64,000 bases of DNA from Psococerastis gibbosa (Eukaryota; Arthropoda; Insecta; Psocodea; Psocidae), in assembly GCA_963971405.1 (NCBI GenBank), contig OZ020489.1:37171047-37235046 (forward strand), given 5' to 3'. The position numbers and the translations under genes were made by a program. Below, one piece after another: positions 23,001 through 33,144 of this stretch (the first letter of the stretch is position 1; every line of letters starts with the position of its first letter). The notes beneath the pieces were generated by a model. It saw only the letters and a program-made list of their open reading frames with translations, was not told the origin of the DNA and ran no database searches.

Positions 23001-24332
23001 AGCAGTAAGAACAAAAGTAGGAAGTCTAGTGTTCAGGACCCTTGCAGTCGTAAGTCAAGCATTGATGACCAATCTGTTAAAAGTAAGAAAGATAAGAAAA
23101 GTAAAAGAGATAAGAGTCCCTCTAGTGAGAAGGCTAAGAGTAGAAAATCTAGCATAGAGGAGGATATGGATGTAACTTTTAAAAAGTGTTCTAGCCAGAA
23201 AAGTAGTTCTAGGAAATCGAGTACAGATGAGTGTGACAAAGGCGCGAAAAGAAAGGGCTCACCCTTATCCAAAGATAACTTGCTTTATGGGACAAGTAGC
23301 AGTTCTGAAAACGAACAGAAAAAGCTGTCACCTGATAGGAAATCAAGCAGTGAAAAATCACCTCTTCGCACGTCACCAAAACATCTTCAAGAGGACGACT
23401 CGTCTAGAAGCCAGAGGAAACTGTCGCCGAACTCCAGGGACAAAAGGGTAAGCTTCGAGTCAAAAGATGAAAAGGATCGAAAAGATTCTGATAAAAAGGA
23501 TGACGTCATAGAAAAAGAGCGTGAAGATTCTTTGCCACCTCCTGACTTCGAAGAAAATTATTTAATTGCTCAAAGCGACATTTTGCGACAGGCCAGTATT
23601 GAATATGATCGGCGAATGAACGAGCATAGAGAAAGGCTGACGAAGATGAGAGCAGAGGAGCATTTCGATGAAAGCACTAGCCAAGAGTTCCCTGACTTTG
23701 AAACTTGGATGATGGAAGAAAGGGAAAAGGAGGAGTCTAGAAAGTCTAGCTTAGAGAGAGAAGAAGAGCTGAGATCAAATGTAGAAACAGTAAAACCGTA
23801 TTCCATGGCTAATCTTCGAGATGAAGTGCTCATCGAAGTGAGCGTGGAAGGTAGTTTCGACAGTGTTGATAAGCCGAGTGAAGAGGATAGTCAGCCGCAG
23901 CATATTGTTGTGACAGTCGATGTAGAACCAATACCTGCAGACAACGACGATGACGAGGCGTCCAATAAAGATGTCTTAAGTATTCACGAGGAACAAGAGC
24001 ATATATTGAAAGAAAACGAACTAAAAGAGTTACTGAGAAGAGAGGCAGAATATACAAAACGACTAAATGAATTAGACGATCAAATCCGTGATTTAGTATT
24101 TAAAGAAAATTTAACAGCTATGGAGGAGTATCTCAACGCTATGGAAATACGATTGGAACTTGTAAAACAAGATTCTATGAAGGAGATGAGGAGGAGCCTT
24201 GAAAGGCGGGTGGTTGGAGACAGGGTGAAAGTGGAAAAGAGACGAAGGTCGGAAGAAAAGACATCAGTTTCTGCTAAAGCGTCTACAAAACAGCGGAGAA
24301 GTCTAAGTTTTGACGAAGAAATACTAATATAA
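11857..24332 (+). CDS. gprs: BTB/BACK serine-rich protein, gprs (serine-enriched protein) type
   Basis: Coding exons are 11868-12061, 14621-14756, 16491-16529, 19101-19218, 19861-20018, 20255-20386, 21984-22166 and 22749-24332. All have GT-AG junctions with compatible phases. The product reads ELCDVTFLVGDTREPVCAVK and RVFHKMLYQ (BTB domain start, about residues 38-75), IEEFEPDVFRQLIEYIHTG and YYGLDELRRSCAGF (BTB end), then VLEFVDEHGNEVLNLGSFTL and LRADEFTKFQAALMW (BACK region, about 190-310). It ends in a Ser/Lys/Glu-rich tail with repeated RKSS motifs. I recognise the arthropod serine-enriched protein from its BTB sequence. BTB-BACK proteins are often CUL3 adaptors or scaffolds, but I know of no biochemical role to assign here. 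Residue 1 could be the ATG at 11868 or, with a better context (GCCATGG), at 11880. An in-frame TAG at 22932-22934 splits the last exon: 381 residues before it, 465 after. Confidence 0.88.
12085..13700 (+). pseudogene. degenerate CR1/Jockey-like LINE in intron 1 of the gprs-like gene
   Basis: Reverse-transcriptase motifs appear in order: VRPLPKK, DFRPISILPA, NHYQSGFRACHST, VLIPLDFSVDFNSV and GVPQGSVLGPLLFSLFI. After a frameshift comes CADDKQIYF, where YADD would be expected. The C-terminal block VTPYYKQLSWLKLEGRRALN and KIKNNLTPPYL follows at 13170-13300. Frameshifts and stops break it, and the 5' end is truncated. The tail from about 13630 (TAGTTGAGTGTATGAGAGGG to ATTATTTATT) is shared with the SINE-like elements at 14965 and 60950. 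The insertion begins within about 35 bases of the exon 1 donor. Confidence 0.8.
14965..15190 (+). repeat. tRNA-derived SINE with LINE-like tail
   Basis: The 5' part has an A-box-like TGGCCTAGACT and a B-box-like GTTCGAGACC about 60 bases later. The 3' part (CTAGTTGAGTATAGGAGAGG ... CTTAGTAACAGTCATTATT) matches the tail of the LINE ending at 13700. A better-preserved inverted copy is at 60950-61165. It lies in intron 2 of the gprs-like gene. Confidence 0.6.
15240..15480. repeat. diverged relative of the 6277-6580 foldback element
   Basis: It begins AAGGACTTTCACGGTCGGAG and ends near ACGACCACGGCCTATCCCC, so the outer arms are complementary. Its arm contains the complement of CTGAAGATGTCGACTGCAGA and of GACGAAACG, as in the intronic PHB2 element. 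It is partly degraded, with no coding content. Confidence 0.55.
16491..16529 (+). CDS. gprs: 39-base microexon of the gprs-like gene
   Basis: TTGTACAG precedes and GTAGGT follows a 39-base exon encoding RSGYTQQLAPIQE. The exon is a multiple of three and phase 0 on both sides, so skipping it would keep the frame. The peptide matches the residues I recall at this point in insect serine-enriched proteins, which is why I accept so short an exon. Confidence 0.8.
16984..17053. repeat. CT microsatellite
   Basis: A nearly pure (CT)n run of about 70 bases, preceded by C-rich sequence, in intron 3 of the gprs-like gene. Confidence 0.9.
17187..17329. repeat. MITE, family B (GCGGGC-ended subtype)
   Basis: The ends are GCGGGCCTAC and the complement of a related sequence (AGTAAGCCCGC). 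The core GGGGTTAAAAATGTAAACAA and GAATGCCACTTTGCATT is shared with other family B copies at 18811, 29131 and 50901. Confidence 0.55.
17345..17630. repeat. interspersed repeat of about 285 bp
   Basis: The segment from ACATTAACTGGAGCGGCGGG to the ACGGGATGG block recurs at 21488-21750 (and in its duplicate at 34306-34568), with scattered changes and a short deletion. Inside, CTTGTGCAGGCTACAC occurs twice. It has no protein-coding features. Confidence 0.65.
18718..18989. repeat. MITE, family B: one full copy and an inverted half copy
   Basis: The full copy at about 18811-18989 has terminal inverted repeats GCAGCCTGATCGAG and CTCGATCAGGCTGC flanking GATTATAATACCGG. The half copy at 18718-18800 is the complement of the right half of the same element. 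Another full copy is at 29131-29302. Confidence 0.7.
21421..21893. mobile_element. Tc1/mariner-like non-autonomous element with 60-bp inverted repeats
   Basis: TAGTCCACGCAAAATGAGAA at about 21425 begins a segment of about 58 bases whose complement ends at about 21891. TA flanks both ends. The interior is mainly the 285-bp repeat also found alone at 17345-17630. The duplicate is at 34239-34711. Confidence 0.65.
22749..24332 (+). CDS. gprs: last coding exon of the gprs-like gene with one internal TAG
   Basis: The exon opens after TTTTTGTAG and encodes ADPSSVDPGKLSPNRVRRSG, then a serine-rich run to KHSSN. A TAG follows at 22932-22934, and the same frame stays open from TGT at 22935 to TAA at 24330-24332, adding 465 residues. 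The extension continues the same Ser/Lys-rich style (SSTGSSKNKSRKSS) and later becomes acidic and coiled-coil-like (LKENELKELLRREAEYTKRL). The next base after the stop is T, which is not the classic leaky context. A possible stem (CCGTTG with CAACCGG) lies 10 bases downstream. The first in-frame ATG in the extension is at 23166. Confidence 0.85.
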
Positions 24333-24751
24333 ATCAGCAATATTAAATAGGTAACAAAAACAGAACGAAAAATAAGTATCTAATGGGAAAAGTCTAACGG
24401 TTTGCTGATTTCCGCATATGGTACATCTGTATGCACACAGTACGAGTACCTACAATATATGTCAGCTATAACTTCGAAATATCAGGTTATACTTTGTATA
24501 TTTGTATTATAATATTAACGGGCTTTCCGACCATCGAAAGTTATCCAACCACTAAGTGTAGGGGGAGGTTATCCCAAAAGCTTATCATGAGATAAGCTCC
24601 CCTCAAGTTAGGAGCTGGATATATAAATTCCGATGGTCAAAAAGGCTCTTGGGCAGAGATTTTTTAAAATATTTTGTAAGCAAATGCCCCCTTTTTTTTA
24701 CGAAATTAATTACCGCAATTCTTCTCTACACAGCCTCAATTTTTTTTTTCT

Positions 24752-25085
24752 AACGCCTACTATGAGTATTTCTGCTTTAAGCAACCCTGTCAGCCTGGCG
24801 GGGGGAGTGCGTCTGTTTATTATTTTGAGGCACACAAAGCCACCTCGGGGAGAAGGGGAGTTTATTGACAGGGTGGACCTCTTGATTATAGTGGATTCCG
24901 AACCACTTGGGGACCATATAGTAAAGTAACACAATTAATTCGGAAGTGACCAAGACTCGACACGCATGTAGACTGAGTGGTTTTGTCTCAGCGCGTTATC
25001 ATGTTCCACCATGTTCCCCTGCCAACGCCGTGCACACTACCAAGATTGCCGCAGTTTGGAACAGGCTCTGTTCTGGTTGATTCAA
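24752..25085. repeat. interspersed repeat (CCTGTCAGCCTGGC / GTGGATTCCGAACCACTTGG family)
   Basis: The sequence is shared, in whole or part, with 32210-32345, 52150-52280, 57110-57300 and 60350-60690. The 3' part (CATGTTCCCCTGCCAACGCC) is the most recurrent. It probably derives from an older retroelement; no intact frame is visible. The duplicate is at about 37570-37903. Confidence 0.6.
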
Positions 25086-25373
25086 CGTGGTATGACCGTT
25101 GATTTAAAAGAGTAATAGCCTAATATTTAAGGTTAGATTTTTTTAATGAATTTTAACCTCTTTGGGGTTGCTGAATGTGGAATTAATTAATTTCGTCAAA
25201 AAAGACCCAGTCGATATTTGTTTGCATAATATTTTGAAATCGACTTCAATTTAACGCTCATAAGCTAATTATTTTGAGCCGACAATCAACAATAAATCCA
25301 TAAGATCTATATACTGATTATTATAGATTTACCGTAGGCTTGATCACAAAATAATTATGTAGATACGTGGAAG

Positions 25374-25638
25374 CCAGGAGCGGATCTACCCCCCCCCCCC
25401 ATTAGGCTCCTCAAAATGCGTAAAACCCCACTATTTCAGTCCTATTTTTTTACAAATTTTCTCCGGGGGAGACCCCCAGACCCCCTCTTGTGCACGATTG
25501 TATTAATTACCTATAATATAGAACCCTTATTGCTTTGAAAATGCGTAAAACCCCAATATTTCAGCCCTATTTAAAAAAAAAAAAAATCGAAATTTAATCT
25601 TAGCCCCCTCCTTGGCCTCATTCTAGATCCGCGCCTGG
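25374..25638. mobile_element. non-autonomous DNA element with poly-C tract
   Basis: The ends CCAGGAGCGGATCTA and TAGATCCGCGCCTGG are inverted repeats, and TGGAAG flanks both sides. It carries a 12-base C run and two copies of an AAAATGCGTAAAACCCC block. A similar internal block is at 56667-56760. The duplicate is at 38192-38456. Confidence 0.65.
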
Positions 25639-26019
25639 TGGAAGCCGTTGAATCTATTGGGGTGTTGAAGTAGGCTAATTAAATGTAATTTTAAATGTTG
25701 TTTGTGAATCGTCTAAAATCTAAATCTATGTCACGAAAATTTTATCATTATACAAAAGAGAAGTCGGTGTTTAAATAAATACGAAGATAAAATAAGCTAT
25801 TAAAAATTCGTAAAGAAGCCCGTACTCTTTGGTCACCCCTCGAACCCCATCAATTATTACTTTTAATTACTTTTTTAATGGCCTACTCAAATTATAAAAA
25901 AGTTTGCCAATCTAAGTTATACTTACTGTATATATTCATATAAATTGTTCATCTCCCCTCTGAATGGGTTACATATAGAGTGAATGACTTTAGGGAGACG
26001 GCTCGAACGACCGCAGCCT

Positions 26020-26370
26020 TGGATACGGGTCATGGTTTGTTCAGAGTCCACATGACCAAACTGGGTCATGGAGGTCCTACCGTCTTCCGGCACTGCAAGA
26101 GTCCGAGGAAACCGCGGAACACCTGGTTGACCACTGTCCAGCCCTGTAGTGGGCGCGGTTGGACTGTTTTGGGGCTGCCTACATCGGCCAGGTCGATCTG
26201 ATTGATTTGCTATTGAAGGACATGATTATCTTTGCTACGCTTCTGTTTTTCAAGAGTTCATGACAATGGCCATAGTTTGAATGATTGGGATGTGATCCTA
26301 ATAATTATGCTGCTCAAAGGGTCTCAAGACCTATGTCAGCTCAACTCTATAAATAATAATAATAAATATA
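26020..26370 (+). mobile_element. 3' end of a LINE, better-preserved copy
   Basis: One frame reads EETAEHLVDHCPAL, then a broken stretch to VDLIDLLLKDMIIFATLLFF, consistent with the C-terminal end of a LINE ORF2. It ends in a short AAT run near 26353. It belongs to the same family as 2330-2698; the duplicate is at about 38838-39188. Confidence 0.6.
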
Positions 26371-26578
26371 TTCACATGAAATACAGTATATGCTTCTCGT
26401 TCAAAGACATTTTTTTTAATGATTTGAATTTTTTTATTGAAAATATGCGCACGATAAATTCTGGTAGCCTTTAACTTCCTAAGTAACAAAAATATTCATT
26501 CAACTACTAAGATTATTAATTGCTGATGTTTCCATATGTAAAATTATCGTATAGTTCTAATGTGCAAAGTGTCCTATT

Positions 26579-26727
26579 CAGTGGCGGAAAAACAAAAAGT
26601 TTTGGGAGGGGCGAATGGACATAAAAACGTGGCAAATAGACACTTGTAGACATTTTCGCGCCAATTCCTTTTTTTTTTTTTAAAAAAACTATTGTGCGAA
26701 GTTATTTGTCTACTAAATCCGCCACTG
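26579..26727. mobile_element. hAT-like MITE
   Basis: The ends CAGTGGCGGA and TCCGCCACTG are inverted repeats. The flanks GTCCTATT (26571-26578) and ATCCTATT (26728-26735) match at 7 of 8 positions, the 8-bp duplication expected of hAT elements. The duplicate is at 39397-39545. Confidence 0.75.
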
Positions 26728-26886
26728 ATCCTATTTCATGCAGTCTTCTATTCTACAACCCCTATGGACTCTTTTTTAAAAAAAAATCAAATAGAACAGG
26801 AAAATAATCAGATTTAGGGGCGATCGAGGGATGACCAACTGTCATTTTCTTCTAAACAAAAGTATAAGAATTGGTTTCCAGTTGAG

Positions 26887-27212
26887 CAAGGCCGTACCCA
26901 GGGAGGGAGGGTCATGAGTACCCCCCCCCCTCTCAAAAAATGTTTCTGCCAAAATGTGGAGTTTTTTCAATTGGAATGTTCAAATGTGTAAGCCCTCCTG
27001 TTTGCAGTTACATGCTGTCCAAATGCCTGTTAGGCCGATTTTTTCAAATATTTTTTCCCTTTGCAGGCTATAACACGTGCATTAGTTACTTACCTATGTC
27101 CTATACAATATACTGTACATGGAAGTTGATATAATTTTACTAGTGCATTTCATACGAGTATTGTACTATTGACTGAAACCGCCCCCCCCCCCAATTCCTA
27201 GTAACGGCCTTG
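26887..27212. mobile_element. hAT-like element with CAAGGCCGTA ends
   Basis: The ends CAAGGCCGTACCCAGG and CCTAGTAACGGCCTTG are inverted repeats. C-rich tracts lie just inside both ends. It shares its ends with 55153-55275. The flanking 8-mers match poorly, so the insertion is probably older. The duplicate is at 39705-40030. Confidence 0.55.
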
Positions 27213-27594
27213 TCGATGAGGAAGAAGAATTACTAATACAATCAAAAGCACTAGGCTGGGCGTGTATAAAGCAAAAAATTAGAAAAATATAACAGAATTG
27301 TTATGTAGCCTAGGGTAATATTAGAAAATCATTAATAATGCATGCAATACACGAAAAATGTTATAAGGTTTATATTATCAATTGCTGGCAATTGATTATA
27401 CGAGTATATCGTAGATGAATAGAAGCTTAATGAAACACCAAGAAGAACACAATGGCTTTATTTTAGTGCTCAACCAACGCGATACGGGTCGATTTCGAAG
27501 TACGATATAACAATAATATACAGTACAACCATAGGGGTGTCAGCTGAACGAATGCAATACAACATGGAACATGTATAGTCTGTCCATCTATTTT

Positions 27595-27812
27595 ATGGCC
27601 ACAGGATGCGCTCTTGTTGCATACTCCAGTCTAAACAAGCTAAGTATTAATTGATCTCTCACTACGCGGAGGGGTGTACAACCGCACGGTCGTCTTCTAA
27701 CATTTCCAACATTCCCAGAGGAAGACCGTGTGGTTGTAAACGTTTGCAAATAGTGAGAGGTCAACTAATAATGTGGTTGTTTAGAGCGTGGAACAAGGGC
27801 GCATCCAGTTAC
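27595..27812. repeat. imperfect inverted-repeat element
   Basis: The left arm (GGATGCGCTCTTGTTGCA ... CAACCGCACGGTCGTCTT) pairs imperfectly with the right arm (AAGACCGTGTGGTTGT ... AACAAGGGCGCATCC). It has no coding content. The duplicate is at about 40413-40630. Confidence 0.5.
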
Positions 27813-29130
27813 CGTTAAATAGTTACGCAGGCCGCAGGGCGGTTTTGTACAGATTATAAGGTCCTGCACTACACTTATTTTCGTTTTATTTGGAACCCCA
27901 GGAATCCAGTAAACTTTTTCGTTCTAATGCTGACAAAAGCGCACCCAGCAATCGATTTTGTAGGTGGGGGGCTTCAAGCCTTGACACGGCACCCCATCCC
28001 TATATTTTCGCACTTTCTGAACTATAAGAAGAAACATGAAAATATTAAATTTAGATTCCTAAACAGATTGTGTTTAAAATTTATGTTAATTAAATGTTTT
28101 TCAGTAATACTTTTCAGAGGGCTTTCGAGCAGCGTACGGAGAGAGTCTGTTCATCATTAAAAAAAAAAAAAGCATGCGAAATTCGTTTGCATACTATCCA
28201 TTGGTTGTACCGTATATTTTTTATTTGCTTAAATCAATTGTAATAAATAAAAACGGTGTGAAACAGAAGGGGTAAAACTCCTTTAATATATTATCTACCT
28301 ATTATCTAGAATTTCTACTCTTTCCTACAGAAACAAAGGAGAAGTTCAAACTACAAAAGTAAATTTAACAAGTTACCACGATACAAAATTTATACCGTAC
28401 CTGATTAAGAGTAAAACATTAATACGAAGCTTGTAGCCTATTATTAGGTAGACTACCTGCCGTAATTTTAATAAATAATAATAATGTGTACACATTCCCT
28501 GCTGCACCCGATTACTTTTTTTGACTTACGTCCGCAAGGTGTACCTAAAAAACCGCAAAACACGGTCATATTATAATTATAAATTGACCACCTAGGCTAC
28601 CTACCTACTGTCTGAGAGTGACCAGCAATTAAAAGATGTGAAACACTGTGTTTATTCCAATGGCAATGCATGCATATACTACTGACCAAGATACGATAGT
28701 AGGATGACATTTAGAACACTTATAAAATTTGAATAAACTCGGTGTTCCACTTACGCAACTTTTTGAATACCTACCTAAACAAAGTGTTCCAAATGTCAAC
28801 TTAACGTGGGGTAGTAGGTACACTCGTAAACTCTACATTGCTGATATAAATGAATCAAAGTATTTCTTTTTTTTTAATTCTTGAAGCAATAGCACCAACG
28901 GTAAATAATAACACTCCGGGAATAAGCGCAAATCTTCCTAAATAACCTCCAAAAATGGAATTTGACCTACGGGAATTAATGATATGAGTGGATATGAGTG
29001 GTTGAAAATTGGCAGTCCAAAATCGGATCTTTAAATTATTTTTTTCTTTTACTAAGAAAGTTATTAATATTTGGTGTATTAAAGTTGTAGAAAGAACACT
29101 TTTCATCACGGGAAAATTCTAACAGTGCCT

Positions 29131-29302
29131 GCAGCCTGATCGAGGCGATTATAATACCGGTATTTATTATTTCCCCTGGTAATAAAAATGTAAACAAGAT
29201 AATTTTATAATGGAAAGTGCTATTCAAAATTTGTTTGTTTACAGTTATAATCCTAGGGTATTTATTTAACCCCGGTATTATAATCGCCTCGATCAGGCTG
29301 CA
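29131..29302. repeat. MITE, family B, full copy
   Basis: GCAGCCTGATCGAGGCGATT and its complement bound a core of AATAAAAATGTAAACAAGAT and ATTCAAAATTTGTTTGTTTA. A partial family A sequence lies just to the left (28985-29110). The duplicate is at 41949-42120. Confidence 0.7.
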
Positions 29303-29636
29303 GATCCACTAACACTAAAATTTTAAACTTAACATCCAATAGCCTATACAAAATTATTATTATTATTATTATTATTAAATAAATAACAAAAAATAATGTA
29401 ATTATGCCCTGTTTAGCAGAACTGTATTTAAGCCCTTTGACCCAATCAAGCGCTAGCTTGGGGATGCGGGTATTAAGGTATTATTTGTATTGTATTTTAT
29501 AAATACATGCTCCTTGTCCAGGAACTGGGCAATTTTTAATTTTTTGTGTTATAGTTTGCCCCTGAACTTTACTTGGGGAAATTTTATTCCCCTGCGGGCC
29601 TACTATTTTGTTTAGTAGGCTAGTTACGTTTAGTAT

Positions 29637-30028
29637 TAAGGCTGAGTGTTAAAAATGTTTTGTAAACAAGCAATTATCGTACTTTTTGGACGAAATTAAT
29701 TAATTGCTCGTTCCACAGCCACAAAGATATAAAATGGAACAGATGAAAAAATCTAAAAAAATACGAACTTTCTGTGAAAGCTGTCTATTTCCCTTACAGA
29801 CTTACAACTGTGCTACAAAATGGGTTTAAGGCTATTTATCCAATTTTTTTAAGGTAATAATATTTCAGTTCAGAAAATGTAAACTTCCTGCGATAACTTG
29901 GATTATTTATGAGTTTTTTATCTGTTCACTTTGTTATCTTTGTATCTGTGGAATGAGCAATAAATTTTTTTCGTCAAAAAATCAGTAAAATTTCTTGTTT
30001 ACAAAACATTTTGAACACTCAGCCTTAA
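29637..30028. repeat. long inverted-repeat MITE
   Basis: TTAAGGCTGAGTGTT at the left is matched by its complement AACACTCAGCCTTAA at the right. The arms extend inwards through TTTTGTAAACAAG and AATTGCTCGTTCCACAG with mismatches. The duplicate is at about 42455-42846. Confidence 0.65.
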
Positions 30029-30576
30029 CTGATTCTTGGGGTTACAAATATAAGCAAAACAATTTTTGAAAAGTACTTTCCATTGTATAATTATTTTGTT
30101 TACATTTTTAATCCGAGATTATCATTAAAAAATACTACATAATTGACCCACTAAAAGAACTGCTGTGCCTAAAATAAATAAATACCTTAAAATATGATGA
30201 ACGAAATAGTCTTCTATAACTTGAATAGACTAAATCTGTAATAACTTCAACGCTTAAATGCTTAGTAAATTTAATAAAAACATCAGATTATGGTGAAAAT
30301 TTATCATAATAAATAATAATAATAAATAATAATAATAATACATAATAAATAAATTGCATTTTTTTTTTTTGTCAACCGAAACTACAATAATTGGTGTGTA
30401 TTGTTGCACAACTCATGCAAGACATAGGCGGAATGTTTTCTCTGGGTAATGCCATCACTAAACAGTTGAATGCCGTCTGTTTTAGAGCGGATTAGTTTTA
30501 ATTCGATATTTAAATGGTATTACTAATTCCCCGGGTATTTTATTAATTCCGTTGGTGCTAGGTCTACTGGTCACTT

Positions 30577-30743
30577 AGGCGGGGATTCCATATACGTCAA
30601 TCATCAATGAAAAATTGAAAAATGATGTTTTAGCAGACATTAAAGACATACTCAAAATTCTGCTACCACGTCAATTTACGTCATTTTGACGTAATTTTTC
30701 AATTTTTCATTGACGATTGACGTACATGGAATACCCGCCTTAC
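30577..30743. repeat. inverted-repeat MITE
   Basis: TTAGGCGGGGATTCCATATA and its near complement ending CATGGAATACCCGCCTTA form arms. Each arm contains GACGTA and TCAATGAAAAATTGAAAAAT or its complement. The duplicate is at about 43395-43561. Confidence 0.65.
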
Positions 30744-30999
30744 TGCATTATTCCAGTGCAAATATCTGATATCATACGAGATAACGAGTCTTCTCTGTTT
30801 TATACTATCATTATATAATAATTTTATTAACTACTGTATGTCTACTAGTGAATAATCAATATTAATGTACAATTATTATTGTTGGAAGGAATGAATCGAC
30901 TTTAATTAATTAAAAATTGCCGATGAACATAGCTATAATAAACCTCTAATTAACTATTGTACCACTGCCGTAATTTTATACTGGTATCCATGGATTGTT

Positions 31000-31317
31000 T
31001 AGGCGCCCATTCCACCGACCGGCCTCGCATTGCAGAATTGACGGAAATGTTTATTTTCCCCTATGCCATAGTTAAAATTGATCAATGATCAAACAGTAAA
31101 ATCACAAACAAACTAAAATTAAAAAATGGCGTCATGGGATATGTTAAGTACAAACATTTTAATAGATTTCTACAAAAAGAAAAATTCTAATTTCCGTCAA
31201 TGTCATTTGCATTCTGCAATGCGAGGTCGATGGAAACGCCACCTAAGTCTTGAATGTCTGCTACCACGTCACCGTTTTCGTAAATAGCCCTAGCCGGTCG
31301 GTGGAATGGGCGCCTAA
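31000..31317. repeat. foldback element, family C, deleted copy
   Basis: It is bounded by TAGGCGCCCATTCCACCGAC and its complement GGTGGAATGGGCGCCTA. The right arm is full (CTAAGTCTTGAATGTCTGCT); the left arm lacks the matching stretch. Full-arm copies are at 59350-59738 and 61964-62356. The duplicate is at 43818-44134. Confidence 0.7.
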
Positions 31318-31692
31318 CATCAATGTGACGCTAAACGCATCCACATTGAATTATTTACCACAGGGTTTATGAAATTTGAATATAGGCACCACATACTAAT
31401 TGGTAGGTATATACTAAAAAATTGTAATTAAAATTCAAAATAATAATTTACCAATTCGGTTCATTTCTACCAGGCTACCATGAAAATAAATGTTTTAGCA
31501 AACTTATTGACATTTTCTGTGACGCTCGTGGGCTGCTTCTTTATGTGATATTAATACCTAATTCATTATCTATTGTATGTATAGCTAGCCTAGGGGCTTA
31601 TTTCCTCACAAACGATTGCCAATAACACAACCCTAAGCTTTACCTTATTGGACATTTTCGGGCCCAAGAATGGAATTCTCTCGTATGCCTTA

Positions 31693-31905
31693 CAGTGGCG
31701 GCGCTACGGGGGTGCCCTATGGGGCCTGGCCCCCCAACAGTTTCTCCGGCCCCTCCGGGCCCCCCCCCCCCCACTTTTGAGATATTTTTTTACATGTTAA
31801 ATTGCAGAATTATTGAACGGTATACCTAATCCTAAAGAAAAATGTTTTGTTTTTTCATTGCCCCCCCTTGGCCCCACCGCCTTAAAATTTCTAGCGTCGC
31901 CACTG
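31693..31905. mobile_element. hAT-like MITE with exact 8-bp target duplication
   Basis: The ends CAGTGGCGGCGCTA and TAGCGTCGCCACTG are inverted repeats. ATGCCTTA flanks both sides (31685-31692 and 31906-31913). It contains a 13-base C run, the first of the two runs that differ between the duplicated units. The duplicate is at about 44511-44722. Confidence 0.85.
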
Positions 31906-33144
31906 ATGCCTTAGCCAACTCCCGAACAACGCCGGAACACAAAGACCCAATAAGGGTCTAGGCCTGAGGACTGATAGAGAAGCCGCCTCTTCCTTCTTTT
32001 CTTTTATTATTATTTTTTTTTAATTGGCGATCATAATGGTTTGGTAATTGATGCCACGATGATTATAATAGGGAATTGTAATGCAGTGGTTTCCCGTTGC
32101 CTTCTGCATCCTTATGCCGTTGACTTTTTATTCAGTTCCTTCGCTTTCGGGGCTCAACCCCAGGGTAGAAGAGTGCCCTAATAGTGGTTGCTTATTTAGT
32201 TCCGTTCCGTTTTCCAACGCCTGCTTTCAGCATTTCTGCTTCAAGCTACCCTGTCAACCTGGCAGGGAAGTGAGTCTGCATCTTCACTTGAGGCACCCTA
32301 AGGGCAGACTCCTTCACCTCAGGGAGAGGAGAGTGACTGACAGGGGCGGCAACTACTCGCCCCGTCACATAGTCATCCTCGGGCTACTCAGGCCTTTTCT
32401 AGACAAGCCTGCACCACCAAACTTGCCACCACACCCTCCGATTATGCCACTGCTTGGTTGAGGACTTCCCAACCCCAGGACAAAAGTGTGCCCTGCATTT
32501 TAAAATTCTTGACCCCTGGTACTTTGGGATAGGGACAGGGTGCAAAATGACAGCTCTACCCTGATTGTATTACCTGCCATTAAAAATAGGCCCGTGTTGT
32601 GGTAATACAATATATTTATATTATGCTACTTACGGCCCTGAATTGGATTCATTGATATAGAAACCGCTAAAGAAAACCACTTCATGACATTTAAATCAGT
32701 ATTATAAACGATCTGGTTTGAAAACGGCCCTGTAATAGGCCTAATCCGTGTCAAAATTGAGGTCTTCATACCTGAAACCTCCAGGTAATTAATGTGTCTA
32801 TCAGCCTCAGGTCGAACGGGGTCAACCTTCCGATCGGCATTTCATGATGTGCTCTTTTCAAACACAGTTCATAACACTGATCTTTGACCATATGGGAGTG
32901 TGAAAATCAGTCCGCTTAAATGAGAAGCCACGGTAGCTTTAAAAAAAAAATAATAAGGCACAACGTTTATAAACTCTCGAAGTTTTGCTACATATTTAGT
33001 TTACTATATTGACACCACACCGCCAAGCGGCAATCGCTGCTAATATGCTTACGTTACTTGATTTTCCATTTAAGAAATGTTTGTGTTGACTGCCCCCCCC
33101 CCCCCCAATGGATTGCCCGCCAATAAACTGCTTTATCGATCATT

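Larger units (their letters stand above)
20327..33144. repeat. tandem segmental duplication, unit 1 (about 12.8 kb)
   Basis: Sequence starting at GTTGTCCGGC (20327) recurs at 33145 with an offset of 12,818 bases through at least 29 kb. The offset falls to 12,817 after the poly-C run near 31752 (13 versus 12 C) and to 12,815 after the poly-C run near 33093 (14 versus 12 C). Every open frame compared between the units is identical. The unit runs from inside exon 6 of the gprs-like gene to GATCAT at 33143. One T at 33144 belongs to neither flank at the junction. Confidence 0.95.

Noticed and set aside
23033..24340. Long open frames on the minus strand opposite gprs exon 8 (and in the duplicate)
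   Set aside because: They are shadow frames of a serine-rich coding exon and have leucine/serine-rich composition without motifs or splice signals.
32081..32461. 126-codon open frame (and duplicate at 44898-45278)
   Set aside because: It overlaps the interspersed repeat also present at 24752 and 60350 and has no protein motif, so it is most likely chance within a repeat.
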